Source of the DNA: Arthrobacter russicus
GTDB taxonomy: Bacteria; Actinomycetota; Actinomycetes; Actinomycetales; Micrococcaceae
NCBI RefSeq assembly: GCF_031454135.1
Contig: NZ_JAVDQF010000001.1
Location: 682,001-746,000 of the forward strand
DNA length: 64,000 nucleotides
Direction: 5' to 3'
Shown here: one piece after another, positions 50,201-59,247 of the stretch
Layout: each line of letters opens with the position of its first letter
Position numbering within the stretch: the stretch's first letter is position 1
The notes under the pieces: model-generated
The model's input: only the letters and a program-made list of their open reading frames with translations
The model's database searches: none
Told to the model about the DNA's origin: nothing
Program-made: the position numbers and the translations under genes

Positions 50201-52123
50201 ATGACCGACCCCATTGCCGCGGACACCGCGGCCCGCCCCGCGGGAAACCGCACAACGTTCATGTCCTTGATGACGCGCGAGCGCTGGATCGAGGTCGCTC
50301 GTATCCTTCTGACCGGGTTGGTGGCCTTCCTATACTGGCAGCAGCTCATCCCGGTTCCCGTGCTGTGGGTGGCCGTCGCCGTCGGTCTGTATCCGCTGGT
50401 GAAGACGGGCCTGATCGATCTGTTCACCGAACGGAAGATCGGAACCGAGTTGTTCGTCACCGTCGCGACGATTTTCGCGCTGGTCGGAGGCGAAGAGGTC
50501 GCGGGAAGTGTGCTCATGGTGATCATCCTCATCGCTGAGTTCATCGCCGACCTCAACACCGACCGCGCGCGTGCGTCCATCCAGGGACTGATCGGCGCGG
50601 TCCCTACTATTGCGCGGGTCCGTGACAACGGGCAGGAGCGCGTGGTCCCGATCGCGGAGCTGCACGTCGATGACGTTGTCCTGGTCCGCGCGGGTGACAG
50701 CATCCCCGTCGACGGCACGGTCGTCGCCGGAGATGGGGCGGCGGATGAGGCGTCCGTCACGGGCGAAAGCGTCCCGAAGGACAAGTCCGCTGGCTCGCGC
50801 GTGTTCGCCGGCACGATCCTCAAGTCCGGGGCACTGGACGTGCGCACCGAAGCGGTCGGGGAGCAGACCACGTTCGCGCGGATCGTGGCCCTCGTCGAGG
50901 ACGCTGAGGATTCCCGCGCCCCCGTGCAAAAACTCGCGGACAAGGTCGCTGCCTGGCTCATCCCGTTGATCATCGTGTTCCTTGTGGTTGTGTTCCTCGT
51001 CACGCGGGATGTGAGCATGATCGTTACACTCATGATCTTCACATCGCCCGCGGAACTGGCGCTGGCGACCCCGATGGTGATCATCGCCGCCATCGCGCGC
51101 GCCGCACGCAGCGGCATCCTGATCAAGGGCGGAATCTACTTGGAAAGCCTCGCCCGGGCGACCACCGTCGTATTCGACAAGACCGGAACCCTGACCGTCG
51201 GTAGCCCGAAGGTCAGCGCCGTCCGCATCGCTGACGCCTCCGTCGAACGTGATGAGCTGCTCCGGCTCACCGCGGGCCTGGACCGCCGCTCCAGCCACCC
51301 CCTCGCCGAAGCCATCGTCACCTATGTGCGCGAGGCCGGCGTAGAGATCCCCGAGCCGACCGATTTCCAGGTCGTCCCCGGCCGAGGCGTCACCGGAACG
51401 GTCGAAGGACGTGCCCTGCTTGTCGGCAACGCTGCCCTGCTCGCCGAGGCGGGGATCGACGTGCCATCCACTGCGGAGGCGACGACGGTCATCCACGTTG
51501 CCGCGGACGGACGTCTGATCGGCAGCTTCGAACTCGAGGACCAGATCCGGCCCGGCGCGAAAGAAGCCATCGCCGGGCTCCGTGTGAACGGTGTCAAGCG
51601 GATCGCGATGCTCACCGGTGACAATGCCGCCGTCGCCGGTCGTGTCGCAGAGAACCTCGGCATCGACGAGGTCTACGCCGATCTGCTCCCGGAGGACAAG
51701 GTCGACGTCATCTCACAGATGCAAGCCCGTGGTGAGCGGGTCGCGATGGTCGGCGACGGCATCAACGATGCCCCCGCTCTTGCCCTCGCCGAGACCGGGA
51801 TCGCGATGGGTGCAGGCGGCACTCAGGCCGCGATCGAGGCCGCCGATGTCGCCCTCATGACCGACGATCTCAGCAAGATCGTCGGCGTGCGCGCGATCGC
51901 CCGCCGGGCCTACCGCACGATCCAGGAGAACTTGTTCGTCGGCGTCGGCGTCGTGCATGTGCTCGGCATCACCGCTGCCCTGTTGGGCTGGATCGGCCCG
52001 ATCCAGGCCGCTATCATCCACCTCGGTCCCGACATTCTCGTGTTCTTGAACTCCACCAAGCTGCTCAGCGTCCGCATCAAGACCGGTCCGGACACTGCTC
52101 TTGAGCCATTGCGGCGCGACTAG
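50201..52123 (+). CDS. Heavy-metal P-type ATPase with SPA instead of CPC membrane motif
   Basis: A 640-residue P1B-like ATPase without an N-terminal metal-binding domain. It has the TGES phosphatase loop, the phosphorylation site D326-KTGTLT, the H366-P dipeptide in SSHPLAEA, GDGINDAPA, and about eight helices. In the metal-binding helix where CPC or SPC is normal, the sequence is T-S282-P-A-E-L, with no Cys. The last helix carries H607-L-G-P-D611 instead of the usual D or HEG motif. The ion is therefore unlikely to be copper; a divalent metal bound by O/N ligands is inferred. It starts 37 bp after the arsR stop. Confidence 0.85.
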   Translation: MTDPIAADTAARPAGNRTTFMSLMTRERWIEVARILLTGLVAFLYWQQLIPVPVLWVAVAVGLYPLVKTGLIDLFTERKIGTELFVTVATIFALVGGEEVAGSVLMVIILIAEFIADLNTDRARASIQGLIGAVPTIARVRDNGQERVVPIAELHVDDVVLVRAGDSIPVDGTVVAGDGAADEASVTGESVPKDKSAGSRVFAGTILKSGALDVRTEAVGEQTTFARIVALVEDAEDSRAPVQKLADKVAAWLIPLIIVFLVVVFLVTRDVSMIVTLMIFTSPAELALATPMVIIAAIARAARSGILIKGGIYLESLARATTVVFDKTGTLTVGSPKVSAVRIADASVERDELLRLTAGLDRRSSHPLAEAIVTYVREAGVEIPEPTDFQVVPGRGVTGTVEGRALLVGNAALLAEAGIDVPSTAEATTVIHVAADGRLIGSFELEDQIRPGAKEAIAGLRVNGVKRIAMLTGDNAAVAGRVAENLGIDEVYADLLPEDKVDVISQMQARGERVAMVGDGINDAPALALAETGIAMGAGGTQAAIEAADVALMTDDLSKIVGVRAIARRAYRTIQENLFVGVGVVHVLGITAALLGWIGPIQAAIIHLGPDILVFLNSTKLLSVRIKTGPDTALEPLRRD

Positions 52124-52149
52124 CCAGCATGCACGACAGCGCCCACGCC

Positions 52150-52194
52150 GTCGATGGGCTGCGCAGATCTCGGTCTCTGCACAGCCCGTCGACG
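52150..52194. repeat. Long hairpin between the P-type ATPase and VIT genes
   Basis: A 12-bp outer stem (GTCGATGGGCTG with CAGCCCGTCGAC, one G-U) continues after a single mismatch into a 5-bp inner stem (GCAGA/TCTGC) with an 8-nt loop. No U tract follows. It could be a Rho-independent terminator lacking a U tract, or an RNA stability element. Confidence 0.6.
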
Positions 52195-52248
52195 ACGCGG
52201 TCTCCACTTGATCGCGCTAGCGACGCATACGATTTGGAAGAAGGACCC

Positions 52249-52947
52249 ATGACCACTCCCACGTCCTCCGCTGCCCGCGTCCAGCGTCTCAACAGGCTGC
52301 GTGCCGGAGTCCTCGGCGCCAACGACGGGATCGTGTCCGTCGCGACTGTCGTCGTCGGCGTCGCCAGCGCCGCTGCAGGGGAACCCGCCCTTCTCTCCGC
52401 TGGCGTTGCCGCTCTCGTCGGCGGCGCCATCTCGATGGCCCTGGGCGAATACGTCTCCGTCAGCAGCCAGCGTGACAGCCAACGCTCCGCGATCGACGAG
52501 GAACGCGGACACCTCGCCGCCGACCCCGATGCCGAGTTCCAGGAACTGATCGCGTCGTATCAGGCTCGCGGTCTCACCGAAGCCACGGCCCGGAGGGTCG
52601 CCGACGAGCTCTCCGCTCACGACGCGCTGGCCGCCCACATCGACATCGAGCACCGCCTGGCCGAGGATGAGGTCGTCAGCGCATGGGGTGCAGCGACCGC
52701 GTCCGCGATCGCCTTCCTCGTCGGCGGCGTCGTGCCCTTCCTCGCGATCCTCCTGCTGCCCACAGGTATCCGCATCCCGGCCACCTTCGTGCTGGTGCTC
52801 TTCGCCCTCGCCGTCACCGGCGCACTCGGCGCCCGACTCGGCAACGCCCGACCGGGACGGGCGGCCGTGCGTGTCGTCGTCGGCGGCACCATCGCCCTAG
52901 CCGCGACATACGGAATCGGCACCCTGCTGGGGACCGGAACGGTCTAG
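52249..52947 (+). CDS. VIT/CCC1-family Fe2+/Mn2+ transporter
   Basis: A 232-residue membrane protein of the vacuolar iron transporter family, which moves Fe2+ or Mn2+ out of the cytoplasm. The family start (LRAGVLGANDGIVSVATVVVGVASA) is clear. The GAISMALGEYVSVSSQRDSQ helix carries the conserved metal-path Met/Glu/Tyr. A cytoplasmic helical hairpin rich in Glu (about 80-125) forms the metal-collecting domain, and three C-terminal helices follow. AAGGA precedes the ATG at 52249. It is the last metal gene of the hisD cassette. Confidence 0.88.
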   Translation: MTTPTSSAARVQRLNRLRAGVLGANDGIVSVATVVVGVASAAAGEPALLSAGVAALVGGAISMALGEYVSVSSQRDSQRSAIDEERGHLAADPDAEFQELIASYQARGLTEATARRVADELSAHDALAAHIDIEHRLAEDEVVSAWGAATASAIAFLVGGVVPFLAILLLPTGIRIPATFVLVLFALAVTGALGARLGNARPGRAAVRVVVGGTIALAATYGIGTLLGTGTV

Positions 52948-53008
52948 GACCCACCCCCGCGCACCAGTCCGGAAACCCTGCGTCCGCTCGACCTGCGAAG
53001 AGACCCCT

Positions 53009-54187
53009 ATGCCTCACACCGACCGACCGCGCAGTCCCGGCTCCCAAGACGCACGGACTCCGCTCCGCGAGCGCTTTGCTGTGAACTGGGCGCGCCTGCA
53101 CGCGGAAGACCGCATCCCCGGCATCGACCTCGCGCGAGGCATGGCCGTGGTGGGGATGTTCGCCGCGCACCTGCTGTGGATTACGCCGCTGGTCTGGAGC
53201 GACCCGGGAACCTGGACGGGCATCGTGCAGGGCCGCTCCTCGATCCTGTTCGCCACACTCGCCGGAGTCTCCCTGGGGGTGATGGCTGGCGGGGCCCGGC
53301 GGCCCAGCCCCGCGGAACTGCCGGCGCTACGGGCACGACTGGTCTACCGGTCCCTGCTGCTCTGGCTACTGGGCGTCGTCCTCCTCGGCCTCGGTATCCC
53401 GGTCTACATCATCCTGCCCGCCTACGCGATCCTGTTCCTCCTCGCGCTGCCATTCTTGCCCCTCCGCCCGCGGCAGGTGCTGATCGTTGCGGGAGGGATC
53501 GGGCTTCTCGCCCCTTTCCTGCAGGCATGGGTCGACGCCCTCCCGTGGTGGGAGACCGGCAGCGGTCGCATGGCGGCGTGGCTGCTCGGGTGGCACTACC
53601 CGTTCCCGGTCTGGATCGCGTTCGTGCTCGCCGGCCTCGGACTCGCCCGCACCGACATTCGCCGGTTGCGCACCCAGCTGGCGATGCTCGGTGCTGGCAT
53701 TGCCCTCGCGGTCCTCGGGTACGGCCTCGACGCCGTCTCCGGCACGCGGGACGTCCCCGACGATGGGGCGTTCTGGGACGTGCTGTGGACTGCCGAACCA
53801 CACTCCAGCGGGCTTCTCGAGGTGATCGGCTCCGGTGGGTTCGCCATCGCCGCGATCAGTGTGTGCCTGCTCGCCTGCCGCACACCACTGATTTGGATCA
53901 CCCTGCCGCTGCGGGCCACCGGCAGCATGCCGCTCACCGCCTATGTCACACAGCTCCTCCTGTGGGCGGTGCTCGCCAGCATCGGCCTTGGCACCACCGG
54001 CGACCTCGGCGCGTTCCGTGACACGGCCCCGTTCTGGCCTCTGACCATCGCAACCATTACAGGCTGCACCGTCTGGGCGCTACTGATCGGGCGTGGACCG
54101 CTCGAGCGGGCGATGACCCACCTGCCCGCCCGTCGCTCGACGTCATCGGGGCGGTCCATCCCGCGAGACGATGCGCACCGCCCCTAA
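53009..54187 (+). CDS. DUF418/DUF1624-type membrane protein
   Basis: A 392-residue polytopic protein with about ten helices. It has the opening RIPGIDLARGMAVVGMFAAHLL, a segment with RSSILFATLAGVSLG, and RATGSMPLTAYVTQ near the end. These are marks of the DUF418/heparan-alpha-glucosaminide acetyltransferase-like membrane acyltransferases. The substrate is unknown. It sits between the VIT gene and the convergent copper module; whether it serves metal resistance is unclear. Confidence 0.75.
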   Translation: MPHTDRPRSPGSQDARTPLRERFAVNWARLHAEDRIPGIDLARGMAVVGMFAAHLLWITPLVWSDPGTWTGIVQGRSSILFATLAGVSLGVMAGGARRPSPAELPALRARLVYRSLLLWLLGVVLLGLGIPVYIILPAYAILFLLALPFLPLRPRQVLIVAGGIGLLAPFLQAWVDALPWWETGSGRMAAWLLGWHYPFPVWIAFVLAGLGLARTDIRRLRTQLAMLGAGIALAVLGYGLDAVSGTRDVPDDGAFWDVLWTAEPHSSGLLEVIGSGGFAIAAISVCLLACRTPLIWITLPLRATGSMPLTAYVTQLLLWAVLASIGLGTTGDLGAFRDTAPFWPLTIATITGCTVWALLIGRGPLERAMTHLPARRSTSSGRSIPRDDAHRP

Positions 54188-54231
54188 CGTTCGGTTCCGA
54201 TCCCTCCGGAGCAAACGGCGCCGAGGCGGTG

Positions 54232-54852
54232 TCAGCCGTTCATCAAGACGAGCATCACGCCCATGCCGGCGGCCATCACGGCGTGGCAGGCGGCATGCAG
54301 GCGATGGTGGCCGCTGCGGATCAGCCGGGAGAGCCACCACAGCATGGTCGCGGCGCTAAGCACGATGAAGGCCACGTTGACGACGTCAACCCATATCGGA
54401 GTTGCCATCATCATCGGGGCGGCATCGCCCATCGGCATCTGCCCGTCCATACCCATCTCGGAGCCGTCACCCATGTCCATGGGCATGTCGGCCATCAGCA
54501 GCGGCATCGCGGCGAGCATCCAGATCATCGCGGCGTTCAGAACGAGGTGCCCCGCCACGTCGACGCGCGCCGTGGCGGCACGGGCGCGGACCAGCAACGG
54601 CACGAGGACGATGGTGAGCATCGCGAACACCCCGACCTGCACCCATAGCGCGAGCGCGGACTCCATTGACCAGGACATCCAGATCATCGCCGCCGACATC
54701 AGGATGTGGTTGATGTCGATCAGGATCTCCCCGTCGAACGGCTTCCCGTTCCGACGCGTCCTCCTCAACCGGGGCGTGAGGTCGATCAGGCAGACCAGAC
54801 CGGTGAACACGAAGGCGACGGTCAGGATGATGTTCCACGGAGCAGCGATCAC
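54232..54852 (-). CDS. DUF5134 membrane protein with Met-rich loop
   Basis: A 206-residue protein with five to six helices. Between helices 4 and 5 lies an extracytoplasmic-type loop (about residues 120-150) with many Met in M-x-M and MPM patterns, typical of Cu(I)-binding segments, and there are His/Met pairs in DINHILMSAAMIWM and HAACHAVMAAGM. I use DUF5134 from recall of similar actinobacterial proteins. GTG at 54852 was chosen because a -10 box (TAGTCT) lies 6 nt upstream; TTG at 54858 is in frame. It follows copA on the same strand, separated by a palindromic operator. Confidence 0.75.
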   Translation of the reverse strand: MIAAPWNIILTVAFVFTGLVCLIDLTPRLRRTRRNGKPFDGEILIDINHILMSAAMIWMSWSMESALALWVQVGVFAMLTIVLVPLLVRARAATARVDVAGHLVLNAAMIWMLAAMPLLMADMPMDMGDGSEMGMDGQMPMGDAAPMMMATPIWVDVVNVAFIVLSAATMLWWLSRLIRSGHHRLHAACHAVMAAGMGVMLVLMNG

Positions 54853-54858
54853 ACCCAA

Positions 54859-54864
54859 AGACTA
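54859..54864 (-). promoter_or_regulatory. Candidate -10 box of the DUF5134 gene
   Basis: TAGTCT on the minus strand ends 6 nt before the GTG start, giving a leaderless layout. It abuts the palindromic operator at 54865-54877. Confidence 0.4.
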
Positions 54865-54877
54865 CTACAACTTGTAG
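54865..54877. promoter_or_regulatory. BlaI/CopY-type operator (13-bp palindrome)
   Basis: CTACAA-C-TTGTAG is a perfect dyad containing TACA-N3-TGTA, the core of sites bound by MecI/BlaI/CopY repressors. It lies directly upstream of the DUF5134 promoter. The module encodes a repressor of this family at 60563-60940. Confidence 0.65.
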
Positions 54878-54898
54878 ATATGGGGGGACTTGCGGGGG

Positions 54899-57175
54899 TC
54901 AGCGACGGTCGCTCCGCGGGGTGGTGGTGCGGCGGAAGTTCTGCAACCGGAGGCTGTTGTAGACCACAAGGACGGAGGAGAGCGCCATCGCACCGGCGGC
55001 GATGAGCGGATTGAGCAGTCCGGCGGCGGCGATGGGGATCGCGGCGATGTTGTACCCGAATGCCCAGCCGAGATTGGTCTTGATGGTGCGCAAGGTGCGG
55101 CGGGACAGGGCGATGGCGTCGGGGATGACAGCGAGGTCGTCGCGGACGAGGATGATGTCGGCGGATTTCAGGGCGATGTCGGAGCCGGAGACCATGGCAA
55201 GCCCAAGGTCGGCGGCGGCAAGGGCCACGGCATCATTGATACCATCGCCGACCATCGCGACCCGATCACCGCTGTCCTGCAGGCTGCGGATCGCGTCGGC
55301 CTTCTGGGCGGGCAGCACCCCGGCGAGCACCGTGTCGATACCGAGGCGGGCGGCCACGCTCGCGGCCGCTGCGGGGGTGTCGCCGGTGAGCAGGACGGTC
55401 TTCATGCCTTGGGCGTGCAGTGCGGCGACTGCGGTGCGGGCGTCGCGTTTGATCGTGTCCCGGAGCCCGATCCGCCCCAGGAGCAGGCGGCCGCGTGCCA
55501 CGAGCACGGATGTCTCCGCGGCCTGACCCGTACTGTTGTCGAGATTATCGGCGGCGTCTGGCTCGTCGGGCACGTCGATGGCGTGGTCGAGGAGGAACGC
55601 CCGGCTGCCGACGAGGACCGGCTCGCCGTGGAGCTGTCCGGACGCACCGCGCCCGGGGTGGGCGGTGAGCCCGGCGACGGGGGCGATCTCGATGCCTCGG
55701 TTCTCGGCGGCGGTGAGGATGGCTCGGGCGATGATGTGCTCGGAGCCGCGCTCGACAGCCGCGGCGACGGCGAGGAGCTCCTGTTCGGTGACGCCGTCAA
55801 CGGGGGCGAGGCGGTGGGCGGTCATCGAGCCGGTGGTGAGGGTGCCGGTCTTGTCCAGGACGACGGTGGTGATGGTGCCGCTGGCTTCGAGCGCGTCCTG
55901 ACCTTTGACGAGGATGCCCAGAGTCGCTCCTCGGCCGATGCCGACCATCAGCGCGGTCGGTGTCGCAAGCCCCAGGGCGCAGGGGCAGGCGATGATGAGC
56001 ACCGAGATCCCGATCCCGAATGCCTGCTCGAACGACGTCCCGGCGATCATCCACCCGGCGGCGACGAGGACGGCCAGGACGATCACGGCGGGCACGAAGT
56101 AGCTGGTGACCTTGTCGACGAGGGTCTGTACCCGCGCCTTACGCGCCTGGGCCTGCTCCGCCAGCGCCGCCATTTGCGCGAGCTGAGTATGCGCACCCAC
56201 CAACGTCGCCCGTACCTCTAGCCGGCCGTCCATGCTGATCGTGCCGCCGACCACTCCATCTCCCGGTGTCAGGTCGGCGGGGACGGGTTCGCCGGTGAGC
56301 ATGCTGGCGTCCACCGCCGCGGCCCCCTCGATGATCACGCCGTCCGCGGGGATGGTCTCGCCCGGCAGTACTACGAAGACGTCCCCGGCGCGCAGTGCGG
56401 TCGCCGGCTGGATCTCCTCGGTGTTGTCGGTGCGGATGCGGACGTGGGTGGCGGCGAGCTGGTTCAGCGCGCCGAGCACGTCGCCGGCTTTGCGGCGGGA
56501 GCGGGTCTCGAAGTAGCGGCCGGCGAGCTGGAAGGTGGTCATCCCGGCGGCGACATCCAGGTAGACGGAGTTCGCGCCTTCCGGGGTCACGCCGAACCCG
56601 AGCCAGTACCCGGTGCCCTCCTGACCGAGGCCGAACAGGAGGGTGGCGACGGCCCACCCGAACGAGGCCGCGATGCCGAGGGAGACGAGGGTGTCCATGC
56701 TGACCGTGCCGTGCCGCAAGTTGCGCAGGGTCGCCTTGTGGAACGGCCAGGCCGCCCACGCAACGATCGGCAGCGCCAACAGCACGCACACCCACTCCCA
56801 CCCCGGGAACCGCCACCCCGGCACTAGCGCCAGGACGATAGTGATGTCCATCAAGGGAACGGTGAGGATCGCCGAGACCAACAGCCGGCGCCGCAACGAG
56901 CTGATCCGCACTTCGGTGGCTCGCCGAGACCAGGCGTCGTCTGCGTCATCATGCGGGTGCGCCCCGTACCCGGCCTTTTCCACCCGCCGGACCGCCTCGT
57001 CGACCCGGTCTGGGGAGAGTCCAGTGACGAGGGCGCGTTCGGTGGCGTAGTTCACGCTCGCGCTCACCCCCTCCAGCCCATTCAAGGCACGCTCGACGCG
57101 GCCCGCGCAGGCCGCGCAGGTCATCCCGGACACATCCAGCTGCACCGCCTCGAGCATCGGCGTGGTGGTCGTCAT
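54899..57175 (-). CDS. copA: Copper-exporting P-type ATPase
   Basis: A 758-residue P1B-1 ATPase that pumps Cu(I) out of the cytoplasm. It has an N-terminal HMA domain with C20-x-x-C23 (GMTCAACAG), eight helices, the membrane site C397-P-C399 (ACPCALGLATP), DKTGTLTTGS and GDGINDAVAL. The ATP-domain His-Pro dipeptide is altered to His-Ile (GSEHIIARA), an unusual change at a conserved place. ATG at 57175 overlaps the ctaG stop (ATGA), so translation is coupled to the membrane protein upstream. Confidence 0.95.
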   Translation of the reverse strand: MTTTTPMLEAVQLDVSGMTCAACAGRVERALNGLEGVSASVNYATERALVTGLSPDRVDEAVRRVEKAGYGAHPHDDADDAWSRRATEVRISSLRRRLLVSAILTVPLMDITIVLALVPGWRFPGWEWVCVLLALPIVAWAAWPFHKATLRNLRHGTVSMDTLVSLGIAASFGWAVATLLFGLGQEGTGYWLGFGVTPEGANSVYLDVAAGMTTFQLAGRYFETRSRRKAGDVLGALNQLAATHVRIRTDNTEEIQPATALRAGDVFVVLPGETIPADGVIIEGAAAVDASMLTGEPVPADLTPGDGVVGGTISMDGRLEVRATLVGAHTQLAQMAALAEQAQARKARVQTLVDKVTSYFVPAVIVLAVLVAAGWMIAGTSFEQAFGIGISVLIIACPCALGLATPTALMVGIGRGATLGILVKGQDALEASGTITTVVLDKTGTLTTGSMTAHRLAPVDGVTEQELLAVAAAVERGSEHIIARAILTAAENRGIEIAPVAGLTAHPGRGASGQLHGEPVLVGSRAFLLDHAIDVPDEPDAADNLDNSTGQAAETSVLVARGRLLLGRIGLRDTIKRDARTAVAALHAQGMKTVLLTGDTPAAAASVAARLGIDTVLAGVLPAQKADAIRSLQDSGDRVAMVGDGINDAVALAAADLGLAMVSGSDIALKSADIILVRDDLAVIPDAIALSRRTLRTIKTNLGWAFGYNIAAIPIAAAGLLNPLIAAGAMALSSVLVVYNSLRLQNFRRTTTPRSDRR

Positions 57176-59247
57176 GTCTCGTTCTCCTCGACGGTTCGGG
57201 GCGCGGGACGGGCGGCTCCGCGTGCGGCCAGCTGTTCGAGCATCCGGTTGTACTGGTCGAACTCGTCGTCGCGGCCGGTGTCCAGGTGCCGATCCTTGCG
57301 ACGGGCATCCTTCGCGTCCTGTCGGGACCATTGGATTCCGAGGGCGATGATGACCAGCAGCAGCGGGATCTCACCCCCAGCCCACGCGACCCCGCCTGCG
57401 AAGTACTGTGCGGCGGGCAGGTCTGACCAGGGCAGTGCGAAATTGCGGTAGAAGTCCTCGGCGATGAGCATGTTCCCGGTCATGAGGATCACCCCGAAGA
57501 ACGCGTGGAACGGCATCGCGGCGAGAACAAAGCCGAGCTTGCCGATGTGCGGCAGAGGACGCGGTGGCCGGTCAACGCCGATCACGAGCGCGTAGAACAG
57601 GTACCCGGCGATCAGGAAGTGCACGTTCATCAGCTGATGCGCCCAATGGAAACGCATGAACTCCCCGAAGATACCGGTGAAGTACAGGCCGTAGTACGAC
57701 CCGACGAACAGGATGAAAACGATCAGCGGGTTGAACACGAACCGCAGCACCGGCCAGTGCAGCACCCACGTGATCCAGTCGTGCGCTCCGGCCGGGCGCG
57801 TGGGGTCGGAGCGGGTCGCTCGCAGCAGCAGCGTGATCACGCCGCCGAGCACCAGCAGAATCGGGGCAGCCATATTCAGACTCATGTGCACGATCATGTG
57901 CACTCCAAAGTCCGGAGCGGAGTACTTCCCGAACCCCGAGCTGGTGACGAAGACCACCACCGCCCACCCGGCGACCCAGGCGGCCGTCCGCCCCGTCGGC
58001 CACGCGTCGCCACGTAGCCGCACACGCCGCACCGCCCACAGGTACACCGTCACCGCGGCGATCGCGACGACGAGGAACAGGATGTTCGGCCGCCACTGCG
58101 TGAACAGCACCAGCACTGTCGGCGGGTCGGGGACCTCGAACCCGAGGAACACCTGGGAGATGCTTGTCGGCGCGAAATACTGTGGCGGCGGAATCCGGGT
58201 CATCGCCGCGGTGCCCCCGAGCCATCCGCCGATCAGGACCGTCGCGAGCACCAGCAGCCCGCTGATCCGGCGCGCGGTCAACCGTCCGCGCCGCCCCCAC
58301 ACGCACCCGGTCGCGATCACGGCCACAACACCCAGCAGGCAGATACCACGGACCAGAATCTGCCAACCGGTGACCGACTCCAGCAGCCCGGACCCGGCGA
58401 GCTTGAACCACGCCAGCAGCAGGTCGCTGGCCACGATCACCGGCAGCAGCACCACCAGCGTCTTCCCCAACCGCCACAGAATGATCGGGTCGATGAGTCG
58501 GCCCGTCAGGGTGCGGACGGCGCCGACCAGCACCAGCCCGAATGCCGCGCTGGTCAGCAGCGCTTGGTAGATGCCCGCGTCGCTGCCGAAGTCGTGGTTC
58601 GGGCCGACCAGGATCTGTCCGACGACCACCGGCGCAAGGATCCCGAACGCTGATGCCCACAGCGGGATCAGCAGCCCCGTCCACCGGTCGGTGAACATAC
58701 TCGCCCCGAACGTCACCAGCGCCGCGACGAACGCGACCGTCCAGGCTCGCGGGAATGCGCTCGCGTCGTACAGGAACGACATCGCACCCGGCTCGCCGAG
58801 TCGGGAGAAAGGGATGCCGCTGCTGTCTAGCATCTCCAACACGACCATCGCGCCGGCCGATGTCGCCCACGCCGCGGACGCGACCTGCAGCACGGTCAGC
58901 TCGATCGACCCGCCCACCCGGGACGCATCTCGCCCGCGCACATTGCGGAAGAACAGAATCCATAGCACCGCACCGACCGTGACCGTCGAGGACAGGTCCG
59001 CGATCCCCTGTCCGGCCGCGGTGGAGATCCCCACATCCAGCCCCGGGAAGCTGACGAAGATCCGGTCGTATGGGGCTTCGCCGGCCAGGATCGTGGTCGC
59101 GACCGCCGGTGCCACCGACAACATCACCACGAGGACGGTGAGCAGAATCAGCGGCCACCGGCTGAGATGCTTGACCGGCGGGTCGGACACCGGTGCGACG
59201 TCGGGTGCGGGCGGGGGTGCGACGGTCACAACTGGTCGGTCGTCCAT
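57172..59247 (-). CDS. CopD-CtaG fusion membrane protein (copper import/oxidase assembly type)
   Basis: A 691-residue protein with two halves. The first (about 30-340) has eight helices and resembles the CopD copper-resistance domain. The second (about 370-640) is a CtaG-type (caa3 assembly factor-like) domain with conserved His residues in FGVHMIVHMSLNMAAP, HWAHQLMNVHFLIAGY and MPFHAFFGV. A charged cytoplasmic tail follows. Such fusions move or hand over copper at the membrane. It overlaps copZ by 22 bp and copA by 4 bp, forming a tight copZ-ctaG-copA operon. Confidence 0.85.
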   Translation of the reverse strand: MDDRPVVTVAPPPAPDVAPVSDPPVKHLSRWPLILLTVLVVMLSVAPAVATTILAGEAPYDRIFVSFPGLDVGISTAAGQGIADLSSTVTVGAVLWILFFRNVRGRDASRVGGSIELTVLQVASAAWATSAGAMVVLEMLDSSGIPFSRLGEPGAMSFLYDASAFPRAWTVAFVAALVTFGASMFTDRWTGLLIPLWASAFGILAPVVVGQILVGPNHDFGSDAGIYQALLTSAAFGLVLVGAVRTLTGRLIDPIILWRLGKTLVVLLPVIVASDLLLAWFKLAGSGLLESVTGWQILVRGICLLGVVAVIATGCVWGRRGRLTARRISGLLVLATVLIGGWLGGTAAMTRIPPPQYFAPTSISQVFLGFEVPDPPTVLVLFTQWRPNILFLVVAIAAVTVYLWAVRRVRLRGDAWPTGRTAAWVAGWAVVVFVTSSGFGKYSAPDFGVHMIVHMSLNMAAPILLVLGGVITLLLRATRSDPTRPAGAHDWITWVLHWPVLRFVFNPLIVFILFVGSYYGLYFTGIFGEFMRFHWAHQLMNVHFLIAGYLFYALVIGVDRPPRPLPHIGKLGFVLAAMPFHAFFGVILMTGNMLIAEDFYRNFALPWSDLPAAQYFAGGVAWAGGEIPLLLVIIALGIQWSRQDAKDARRKDRHLDTGRDDEFDQYNRMLEQLAARGAARPAPRTVEENET

